Positions 7,743 to 15,523 of a stretch of 16,166 nucleotides of DNA are shown piece after piece. The position numbers were made by a program, and so were the translations under genes. The stretch comes from Chloroflexota bacterium (GTDB lineage Bacteria > Chloroflexota > Limnocylindria > Limnocylindrales > CSP1-4). Positions within the stretch are counted from its first letter, which is position 1; every line of letters begins with the position of its first letter. The notes under the pieces are model-generated. The model worked only from the letters and a program-made list of their open reading frames with translations. It was not told the DNA's origin and made no database searches. The stretch spans positions 1 through 16,166 of the forward strand of contig JACDAV010000101.1 of the NCBI GenBank assembly GCA_013695255.1. Direction: 5' to 3'.

Positions 7743-7750
7743 CCTCAGCG

Positions 7751-8275
7751 ATGTATCGGGTCGAACCAGCCGCAAATCATCCAGATGTGGTAGCCACAGT
7801 TGGTGGGTGGCACTGGACCGAATGGGGCCACGCAGACCCGGCCGGGTCAGTCGTGTCATGGACGGCGGGTCTGCGGCACGCATCGAATCTGGACATGATC
7901 CCGATGCTGCTCGTGGCACTGGCCGGGAACGAACCGGTCGGCTCGATAACCTTGGTCGAGCATGACATGGACACCACGAACGAGCGCTGGCGCGACGTCG
8001 TTGAGCGATGGCGCGGATTGACCCCGTGGCTGTCCGGACTCTTCGTCGTGCCTGAGCACCGGGGCAGAGGCATTGGCTCTCAACTGGTGCGCGCCTCCGA
8101 GGCCGAAGCGCACAGGCTCGGGGTCAAACGACTCTACGTCTACTCCTCGATTGCTGAGGGCCTGTACCGAGACAAGCACGACTATGGTCTGCTCGGACGT
8201 GACTTCTACGAGGATGAGGCTGTCGCGGTCATGGCGAAGGATCTCCTGCCCCACTACCCAGCGCCCCTTCGTTGA
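7751..8275 (+). CDS. GNAT-family N-acetyltransferase
   Basis: A 174-residue GNAT acetyltransferase of unknown substrate. It has a Trp-rich N-terminal helix (GGWHWTEWGH near residues 19-28), the LLVALAGNEPVGSITLVEHD strands, and the acetyl-CoA loop in LSGLFVVPEHRGRGIGSQLV (R-x-x-G-x-G). A VKRLYVYS strand and a C-terminal YGLLGRDFYEDEAVAVMAKDL segment follow, as in many GNATs. ATG 7751 is preferred over the in-frame TTG at 7724 because the intervening nine residues match nothing in the fold. It has little similarity to the divergent GNAT gene apart from the CoA loop, so the two do not look like a recent duplication. GC is below that of the housekeeping genes (36 of 60 at 7921-7980). The stop codon TGA overlaps the -35 element of the nusA promoter. 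Confidence 0.85.
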   Translation: MYRVEPAANHPDVVATVGGWHWTEWGHADPAGSVVSWTAGLRHASNLDMIPMLLVALAGNEPVGSITLVEHDMDTTNERWRDVVERWRGLTPWLSGLFVVPEHRGRGIGSQLVRASEAEAHRLGVKRLYVYSSIAEGLYRDKHDYGLLGRDFYEDEAVAVMAKDLLPHYPAPLR

Positions 8276-8300
8276 GCGCGCAGGGGTGCCGGTGTATACT
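8272..8300 (+). promoter_or_regulatory. Sigma70-type promoter of the nusA operon
   Basis: TTGAGC at 8272-8277 (4 of 6 to TTGACA) and TATACT at 8295-8300 (5 of 6 to TATAAT) are separated by exactly 17 nt. The expected start site is about A8307/A8308. It is the best promoter match seen in the window, and it stands out because the surrounding DNA is very GC-rich. The -35 overlaps the stop codon of the upstream GNAT gene. Confidence 0.75.
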
Positions 8301-8326
8301 CCGCGGAACTGAACGGCCGCTCGGTG

Positions 8327-8354
8327 ACGTGGGTGACCCCCCACGTTTTTTTTT
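8327..8354 (+). terminator. Intrinsic terminator in the nusA leader (attenuator candidate)
   Basis: ACGTGGG (8327-8333), a 6-nt loop TGACCC, and CCCACGT (8340-8346) form a perfect 7-bp stem. Nine consecutive T residues begin at 8346, the last stem base, so eight T's follow the stem (8347-8354). It lies about 20-48 nt after the predicted start of transcription and before the nusA start codon, so transcripts from this promoter must read through it. It could also end transcripts coming from the upstream GNAT gene. Confidence 0.8.
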
Positions 8355-8390
8355 CCGATCCGGCGGTTCGCCCAGAACATGTCAACAGAG

Positions 8391-8395
8391 GGAGG
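8391..8395 (+). promoter_or_regulatory. Shine-Dalgarno of nusA
   Basis: GGAGG 6 nt before the GTG at 8402 fixes the nusA start. An open frame that continues upstream to 8324 would run through the leader terminator and is not the coding start. Confidence 0.85.
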
Positions 8396-8401
8396 CGCAT
8401 C

Positions 8402-9823
8402 GTGAGTCGAGATTTCGTCGGTGCCCTCCTCCAGCTGAACGCCGAGAAGCAGGTTTCCCGGGAGCAGCTCATCCGGGCCGTCGAGGACGGCATCCAGTCC
8501 GCCTACCGCCGCGTCGCCGGCGAGGAGGACATCCACGTCCAGATCGACGCGGAGAGTGGCCGGATCCGGGTCTACCGCGCCCGCACTGCCGTCGATGAGG
8601 TCGAGGACGAACTGACGGAGTTCACGGTCGAGGAGGCGCGCAAGCACAAGGCGGAGGCGCGACCCGGCGAGCTGGTCGAGATCGAGGAGCTGGACGGCGA
8701 CGTCTTCGGCCGGATCGGCGCCCAGACAGCCAAGCAGATCGTGCTCCAGCGGATCCGGGAGGTCGAGCGCGACCAGGTGTACGACAAGTTCGCGAACCGC
8801 GAGGGCGAGCTGATCGTCGGCACCGTCAACCGGGTGGAGCCGCGGGCCATCATCCTGGACGTCGGCCAGAACGTCGAGGCGATCTTGGCCACGACCGAGC
8901 AGTCCGTGGTCGAGCACTACCGGATCGGCCAGAACGTCAAGGCCTACGTGCTGGAGGTCCGCCGGGCCACGCGCGGGCCGCAGATCTACGTGAGCCGGAC
9001 CCACAAGGGGTTTCTCAAGCGGCTCTTCGAGCTGGAGGTGCCGGAGGTCCACGCCGGCACCGTCGAGATCAAGGCGATCGCTCGCGAGGCCGGCAGCCGC
9101 TCGAAGGTCGCGGTTTCGTCTCGACAGGAGGGGCTCGACCCGGTCGGCGCGACGGTCGGGCAGCGCGGCGCGCGCGTCCAGGCGGTCGTGGCCGAGTTGG
9201 GCGGCGAGAAGATCGACGTGATCCCGTGGAACGAGGACGCCGGCGTCTTCGTGGCCAACGCCCTGTCGCCGGCCCAGGTCCTGTCGGTCGACATCGACGT
9301 CGAGCACCGGATCGCGAGCGTCACCGTGCCCGAGCGGATGCTCTCGCTGGCGATCGGCCGCGAGGGCCAGAACGCCCGGCTCGCCGCCCGTCTGACCGGC
9401 TGGCGGATCGACATCAGGAGCGATGTGTCCGTGGCCGAGGCGAAGGCCGCGGCTGCGGCCGGGGCCGGCACCGAGGGGACCGTGGCAACGCCGGACGAGG
9501 ATGCCGGGGCGGCAGCGCCGGACGAGGATGCCGGGGCGGCAACGTCCGCCGGGTCCGGCGAGCCGAGCGACTCGGCCGAGACGGCGGTGCCGGATGGATC
9601 CGCCCCGGAGACGCCGGCAGTGGCGGCAGTGGCGGCAGTGGCCGCAGCGGAAGCGCCGGTCAAGCCCAAGCGCGCCTCGCGCGCCAAGCCGAAGGCTGCC
9701 GATGCCGACGCCTCGGCCAACGGGTCGTCGGACGGAATGCCGGATGGCGAGGCCACCGCGAGCCCTGGTCACGATGAGCCCGGAGCACCGGCCGAGCCTG
9801 CCGCGGCCGAGGTGTCGTCGTAG
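8402..9823 (+). CDS. nusA: Transcription termination/antitermination factor NusA
   Basis: NusA binds RNA polymerase and nascent RNA, lengthens pauses, and promotes intrinsic termination or joins antitermination complexes. The 473 residues comprise the polymerase-binding N-terminal domain (about 1-125), an S1 domain (about 133-200, from GELIVGTVNRVEPRAIILDV), KH1 (about 205-280, VGATVGQRGARVQ) and KH2 (about 280-345, LAIGREGQNARLAARL). A low-complexity tail of about 125 residues follows. The tail is acidic and Ala-rich with two 9-residue repeats (core PDEDAGA), an Ala/Val run, then a basic KPKRASRAKPKA patch. The acidic repeat domains of E. coli NusA are absent, as in most bacteria. The gene has its own promoter and leader terminator. 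rimP, its usual upstream partner, is not in the window. Confidence 0.97.
   Translation: MSRDFVGALLQLNAEKQVSREQLIRAVEDGIQSAYRRVAGEEDIHVQIDAESGRIRVYRARTAVDEVEDELTEFTVEEARKHKAEARPGELVEIEELDGDVFGRIGAQTAKQIVLQRIREVERDQVYDKFANREGELIVGTVNRVEPRAIILDVGQNVEAILATTEQSVVEHYRIGQNVKAYVLEVRRATRGPQIYVSRTHKGFLKRLFELEVPEVHAGTVEIKAIAREAGSRSKVAVSSRQEGLDPVGATVGQRGARVQAVVAELGGEKIDVIPWNEDAGVFVANALSPAQVLSVDIDVEHRIASVTVPERMLSLAIGREGQNARLAARLTGWRIDIRSDVSVAEAKAAAAAGAGTEGTVATPDEDAGAAAPDEDAGAATSAGSGEPSDSAETAVPDGSAPETPAVAAVAAVAAAEAPVKPKRASRAKPKAADADASANGSSDGMPDGEATASPGHDEPGAPAEPAAAEVSS
9484..9544 (+). repeat. 27-bp tandem repeat in the nusA tail
   Basis: Two full copies (9484-9510, 9511-9537; one mismatch noticed, AACG versus AGCG) and a 7-nt partial third copy encode the repeated 9-residue unit with core PDEDAGA. 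A separate 9-bp period (GCAGTGGCG units, about 9617-9643) encodes the Ala/Val run downstream. Confidence 0.8.
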
Positions 9824-9852
9824 CCCGGGGTGCCGTCGTCGGCACTCGCCGC

Positions 9853-10159
9853 CTGCCGACCCGCTCGTGCGTGGCCTGCCGCACGGCCCGCGTCAAGGGC
9901 GACCTGGTACGGGTGGTCCGGGCACCGGGCGGCGAGCTGGGCTTTGACGACACAGGGCGGCGACCGGGCCGCGGCGCCTACCTGTGCCGCGACGGAAGCT
10001 GCTGGGCAACGGCGCTTCGCCGGGGTGCGCTGCAGCGGGCGCTCGGCGTGCCGCTGCCGCCGGACCTGCGGGCGGCGCTCGAGGCAGGGCCGGAGACAGC
10101 GAACATGATCCTGACCATGGACACGAGAACAACTACGACGACCGGAGAAGGAGACAGGC

Positions 10160-10173
<14 letters not shown>
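9853..10173 (+). CDS. ylxR: YlxR/RnpM-family RNA-binding protein
   Basis: YlxR-family proteins are small basic RNA-binding proteins encoded between nusA and infB; in Bacillus the protein (RnpM) has been reported to bind RNase P RNA. Family marks here are RSCVACRTARVKGDLVRVVR at residues 4-23 and the RPGRGAYLC turn ending at residue 45, followed by a Leu/Arg-rich helix. The conserved N-terminal SCVAC lies upstream of the first GTG (9871), and no ATG, GTG or TTG precedes it in frame back to the previous stop. The start is therefore assigned, tentatively, to CTG 9853, which gives a family-like PTRSCVACR opening and 106 residues. If GTG 9871 is used, the first Cys is lost. The Thr-rich C-terminal tail is unusual. 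The end overlaps infB by 14 nt. ylxQ, often next to it, is absent. Confidence 0.85.
10148..10153 (+). promoter_or_regulatory. Shine-Dalgarno of infB
   Basis: AAGGAG lies 6 nt before the GTG at 10160, inside the end of ylxR. It supports this GTG as the infB start. Confidence 0.85.
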
Positions 10174-12061
<1,888 letters not shown>

Positions 12062-12088
12062 GTGCGGCGCGGCGCCACGGGTGCCGCC

Positions 12089-12095
12089 GAAGGGA
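12089..12095 (+). promoter_or_regulatory. Shine-Dalgarno that decides the rbfA-nrnA start
   Basis: GAAGGGA ends 8 nt before ATG 12104 but only 2 nt before ATG 12098, so the later ATG is favoured. It also gives the family-typical MSQRTERVDELLRQE opening. Confidence 0.6.
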
Positions 12096-12103
12096 CGATG
12101 ACG

Positions 12104-13636
12104 ATGAGCCAGCGCACCGAGCGTGTCGACGAGCTGCTCCGGCAGGAGATCGGCGCGATCCTCGCCCGCGACGTGAGCGACCCCAGGATCGGGTTCGCCA
12201 CGGTGACCGAGGTGGAGACCGCGGCGGACCTTCAGCATGCCAAGGTCTGGGTGAGCGTCATCGGGCAGCCCGCCGAGCGGCACGAGACTCTCGCCGCGCT
12301 GGGCCGAGCCATGCCGTTCGTCCGCCGGCAGCTGGGCTCCCGGCTGCGCCTGAGACGCATCCCCGAGCTCCACCTGCGGCTCGACGACTCGGCGGAGCGC
12401 GGGACCCGGGTCCTCCACCTGCTCCACGAGCTCGAGGAGGGCAAGGTGCCGGACGACGCGGCGCCCGTCGCGGAGACGCTGCCCACGCCGGTGGTGCGCC
12501 TGCCGCGCGAGGGCGAGACGCTCGAGGTGGTGGGCGAAGCGGCGGCGATCGAGCCTGACCGGCCGACGTCGAGACCGTCGATGAGCGTGGATGTTCGCGC
12601 GGCGGGGCGGCGCAGCGATCCCATCGACCTGCGTCCGTGGGCGTCGGCCGTGCCTGAGGCGGTCGTCGCCCGGATCCGGGGGGCCCGGCGGGTGCTCGCC
12701 GTGGGCCACGAGAGCCCCGACGCGGACACGCTTGGCGCGACGCTCGGCGTCTGTCGCATCGTCGAGGCGCTTGGCGGTACCGCAGACGCGGTGTGCAGCG
12801 ATCCCGTGCCACCGCTGTACGGGTTCATGCCGGGCATCGAGCAGGTGCGCACGGATCCGGCGCCCGACGCCGGCTACGACCTGGTCGTCGTGTCCGACTG
12901 CGGCACGCTCGACCGCGTGGGTGCCGTCCGCGAGCGCCATCGAGACCTGTTCGAGCGGCTGCCACGGGTCGTGATCGACCACCACGCCTCGAACGCGGTC
13001 GCCGCCGAGGCGGACTGGGTCGAGCCGCAGAGCGCGGCGACGTGCGAGATGGTGGCGCTCCTGGCCGTTCGGCTCGGGGTCCCGCTCACGGCGGCGGATG
13101 GCGCTCTCGCGGCTTCGCTCATGGCCGGCATCGTCATGGACACGGCGACGTTCGCCCATCCGAACGCCACGCCGCGCACCCTCGAGGTGGCCGCTGCGCT
13201 GCTCGAGGCCGGCGCGCCGCTGGCCGACATCTCGCGGCGTCTCTACCGCACGAAGCCCGACGCTCAGCTGCGGCTCTTCGGCCGGGTGCTTGCCTCGCTC
13301 GGGCGCCGGCTGGACGGGCGGCTGGTCTGGTCGACCCTGCGCGACGCCGACCTCGTCGCAACCGGCGCCCTGCCCGCCCACAGCGAGGGGATCATCGACC
13401 TCCTCGCGCAGGCCGAGCTCGCGGAGGTGGCCATCCTCCTCAAGGAGGCCGGCTCCGCGACCCGGTTGAGCGTCCGGACGCGGCCCGGTGGCGTCGACGC
13501 GACCGTCCTCACCGCGGCCTGGGGCGGCGGCGGGCACGCGCGAGCGGCGGGGGCGACCGTTCCACTGGCCGTCGACGAGGCGACCGGGCCCGTCCTGGCC
13601 GAGGCCGAGCGCCTGATCGCCGCGGTCGCCCGCTGA
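12104..13636 (+). CDS. rbfA-nrnA: Fused ribosome-binding factor A and DHH/DHHA1 nanoRNase-type phosphoesterase
   Basis: One 510-residue frame carries two complete proteins normally made separately. Residues 1 to about 115 are RbfA, the KH-type 30S assembly factor: SQRTERVDELLRQEIG, DVSDPRIGFATVT, HAKVWVSVIG, and the C-terminal LRLRRIPELHLRLDDSAERG. A Pro/Glu/Ala-rich linker spans about 116-190. From about 197 comes a DHH phosphoesterase of the NrnA type, which degrades short RNAs and can dephosphorylate pAp. Its motifs are GHESPDAD (201-208), SDCGTLD, DHH (292-294), GIVMDTATF, and the DHHA1 motif WGGGGHARAAG (GGGGH at 474-478). All metal-binding residues of both halves appear present. No stop lies between the halves. 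An internal ATG at 12581 could start the NrnA half alone but lacks a Shine-Dalgarno. truB-ribF follows by 5 nt. Confidence 0.9.
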   Translation: MSQRTERVDELLRQEIGAILARDVSDPRIGFATVTEVETAADLQHAKVWVSVIGQPAERHETLAALGRAMPFVRRQLGSRLRLRRIPELHLRLDDSAERGTRVLHLLHELEEGKVPDDAAPVAETLPTPVVRLPREGETLEVVGEAAAIEPDRPTSRPSMSVDVRAAGRRSDPIDLRPWASAVPEAVVARIRGARRVLAVGHESPDADTLGATLGVCRIVEALGGTADAVCSDPVPPLYGFMPGIEQVRTDPAPDAGYDLVVVSDCGTLDRVGAVRERHRDLFERLPRVVIDHHASNAVAAEADWVEPQSAATCEMVALLAVRLGVPLTAADGALAASLMAGIVMDTATFAHPNATPRTLEVAAALLEAGAPLADISRRLYRTKPDAQLRLFGRVLASLGRRLDGRLVWSTLRDADLVATGALPAHSEGIIDLLAQAELAEVAILLKEAGSATRLSVRTRPGGVDATVLTAAWGGGGHARAAGATVPLAVDEATGPVLAEAERLIAAVAR

Positions 13637-13641
13637 GCCGG

Positions 13642-15381
13642 GTGGCACGCGATCGGACGGCGGGCTCCGGGCTCGACGGCATCCTCATCGTCTCGAAGCC
13701 GCCGGGCCCGACGTCGCACGACATCGTGGCGCTGGTGCGCCGGCTGTCCGGGACGAAGCGGGTGGGCCACGGCGGCACGCTCGACCCCTTCGCCGGTGGG
13801 GTCCTGCCGCTGTTCCTCGGGCGTGCGACGCGGGTGGTCGAGTACCACCTGGGCGATCGCAAGGCGTATCGGGCGACCGTCTGCTTCGGCGCCACGTCGA
13901 CGACCGACGACCTGGACGGCGAGCTGATTCCCGTCGACGGCCCGGGACCGACGCGCGAAGCGGTCGAGGCGGCTCTCCCGGCGCTCCAGGGCCGGGTGAC
14001 GCAGACGCCGCCCATCTTCAGCGCGATCAAGGTCGGCGGTCGGCGGGCCTACGCGCTCGCACGCGCCGGCGAGGCCGTCGAGATGCGGCCGCGCGAGGTG
14101 GAGATCTGGCGGCTCGAGCTGTTGACCTGGGACGACACCGATCCCGCACGGCCGATCGCCGTGCTCGACGTCGAGTGCTCGGCGGGCACGTACGTGCGGG
14201 CGATCGCGCGCGACGTGGGGGCGGCCGTCGGCAGCGGGGCCTACCTTGCGGCGCTGGTGCGCATGGCCAGCGGACCGTTCCAGCTCGACGACGCGATCCC
14301 GCTGGACGACATCCGGGCCGCCGCGGGGGAGGGGACCGGCCAGCTCGCGGCGCTGCTGCGGCCGATCGACACGGGGCTGGAGCACCTGGCGGCCGTGGCG
14401 CTCACGGCCGGGGAGCTTGGCGCGTTCGCCCGCGGCCAGCACATCCGACCGGACGGGGGCGTCCGGGACATCGCCGAGGGAGCGATCGTGCGGGTCACCG
14501 GGCCCGACGGCGAGCTGCTCGGGATCGCGCGGGTGGGAGGAGGCCGGCTCGCGCCGGACAAGGTGCTGGTCGAGGTCCCACCCAGCACGCGGGCGCCCGA
14601 TCCGGTCGGCGCGCTGCGCGTGGTCGGTGGGGTCGACGAGCTGCGCCCGGAGGACGGGCCGCTGTTCGCCGCCGTCGGCGTCTTCGACGGGCTGCATCGC
14701 GGCCACCGCTACCTGCTCGACGAGCTCGTCCGGCATGCCGCGCGTCTCGGAGCGCGGCCGGCCGTGATCACCTTCGACTCACATCCCGATCAGGTGCTCC
14801 TCGGCGCCGCGCCGCCGCTGCTGCTCGATCCGGCGGAGCGGCTGCGACTCATCGGGGAGGCTGGGGTGGCGGTCGTGGTCGTGCAGCATTTCGACGAGGC
14901 CCTGCGCGCCACCCCGTACGACGCGTTCATCCACCGAATCACGGACCGGACGCGCCTCGCCGGCCTGCTGATGACGCCGGACGCGGCGTTCGGGCACGAG
15001 CGGCGCGGCACGCCCGAGGCCCTTGCGGCGCTCGGCCGCCGGTCCGAGCCGCCGTGGGTGGTCGTCGTGGTCCCGCCCTTCACCGTCGACGATCGGCCCG
15101 TGAGCAGCTCGGAGATCCGCCGGCTAGTCGCGGCGGGTGACCTGACCGCCGCCGAACGGCTGCTCGGACGGCCGTATGGCGTCACGGGTTTGCCCGATCC
15201 GGACGATCCGGGCCGGCTGCGCTTCCCGCTGCCGGTGGCGCTGCCACCGGCCGGTCGACATCGGGTCCGGCGCGACGGCCGCCACGCCGTCGCGATCGTG
15301 GGAACTGGCGACTCGGGGCTCGTCGTGGAGGATCCCGAGCTCGGCACCGATCCGGTCACGGTGCGGTTCACCGCCGGCTGA
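13642..15381 (+). CDS. truB-ribF: Fused tRNA pseudouridine-55 synthase and RibF-type FAD synthetase domain
   Basis: This 579-residue frame joins two enzymes that are usually neighbours. Residues 1 to about 318 are TruB, which makes pseudouridine 55 in the tRNA T-loop: VSKPPGPTSHD, GHGGTLDPFAGG with catalytic Asp48, KAYRATVCFGATSTTDD, and the VDVECSAGTYVRAIARD-like strand (DVECSAGTYVRAIARDVG), then a PUA-like end. From about 322 comes the nucleotidyltransferase of RibF: GVFDGLHRGHR (346-356, HxGH motif), a FDSHP segment, FGHERRGTPEAL, and SSSEIRR (488-494) with GDLTAAERLLGRPYGVTG. The remaining 67 residues replace the flavokinase domain, which is normally about 125 residues, and lack its GFPTAN-type motif. 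The start GTG 13642 is 5 nt after the previous stop without a Shine-Dalgarno, so reinitiation is likely. An in-frame GTG at 14620 has no ribosome site. Confidence 0.9.
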   Translation: MARDRTAGSGLDGILIVSKPPGPTSHDIVALVRRLSGTKRVGHGGTLDPFAGGVLPLFLGRATRVVEYHLGDRKAYRATVCFGATSTTDDLDGELIPVDGPGPTREAVEAALPALQGRVTQTPPIFSAIKVGGRRAYALARAGEAVEMRPREVEIWRLELLTWDDTDPARPIAVLDVECSAGTYVRAIARDVGAAVGSGAYLAALVRMASGPFQLDDAIPLDDIRAAAGEGTGQLAALLRPIDTGLEHLAAVALTAGELGAFARGQHIRPDGGVRDIAEGAIVRVTGPDGELLGIARVGGGRLAPDKVLVEVPPSTRAPDPVGALRVVGGVDELRPEDGPLFAAVGVFDGLHRGHRYLLDELVRHAARLGARPAVITFDSHPDQVLLGAAPPLLLDPAERLRLIGEAGVAVVVVQHFDEALRATPYDAFIHRITDRTRLAGLLMTPDAAFGHERRGTPEALAALGRRSEPPWVVVVVPPFTVDDRPVSSSEIRRLVAAGDLTAAERLLGRPYGVTGLPDPDDPGRLRFPLPVALPPAGRHRVRRDGRHAVAIVGTGDSGLVVEDPELGTDPVTVRFTAG

Positions 15382-15523
15382 GCCGGGTCTCCGAGCCACG
15401 CGTCCCGTCGCCGCCGGCTGCCTATTGACGAGGGAGCACGCGAAGGCGCACCGTACCGGCATCCGCTCGGCGGACGCCCGTGCCACGAGGTCCGCTGCGC
15501 CACGAGTCGAGGGGAGGTGCGCG
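15382..15523. other. Intergenic gap after truB-ribF
   Basis: This 142-nt gap starts with half of a 5-bp hairpin (CCGGC 15374-15378, GCCGG 15382-15386) whose 3-nt loop is the truB-ribF stop codon. No T-run follows, so it is not a clear terminator. A TTGACG at 15425-15430 resembles a -35, but no acceptable -10 lies 16-19 nt after it. Nothing else is recognised. Confidence 0.4.
15511..15517 (+). promoter_or_regulatory. Shine-Dalgarno of the secreted protein gene
   Basis: GGGGAGG 6 nt before ATG 15524 fixes the start right at a signal peptide, rather than in the longer open frame upstream that only shadows truB-ribF. Confidence 0.8.

Noticed and set aside
7724..7750. TTG start for the plus-strand GNAT gene
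   Set aside because: It adds nine residues with no family match and no ribosome site; ATG 7751 gives a normal GNAT N-terminus.
9617..9643. Short regular repeats as a CRISPR-like array
   Set aside because: The 9-bp units are contiguous, lie inside the nusA frame and encode an Ala/Val run; there are no spacers.
7856..9772. Long minus-strand open frame opposite nusA and the second GNAT gene
   Set aside because: It is antisense to recognisable NusA and GNAT proteins, runs across the promoter and terminator, and is low-complexity with no fold signature.
12062..12103. GTG 12062 or ATG 12098 as the rbfA-nrnA start
   Set aside because: GTG 12062 has no Shine-Dalgarno and ATG 12098 is too close to GAAGGGA; ATG 12104 fits both the spacing and the family N-terminus.
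14620..14622. Independent ribF start at an in-frame GTG
   Set aside because: No ribosome-binding site precedes it and no stop closes truB, so a single fused product is the simpler reading.
15374..15386. Hairpin around the truB-ribF stop as an intrinsic terminator
   Set aside because: The stem is only 5 bp with a 3-nt loop and no T-run follows.
15425..15459. Promoter for the secreted protein gene from TTGACG
   Set aside because: No -10-like hexamer occurs at 16-19 nt; the nearest TA-containing hexamer is 23 nt away and weak.
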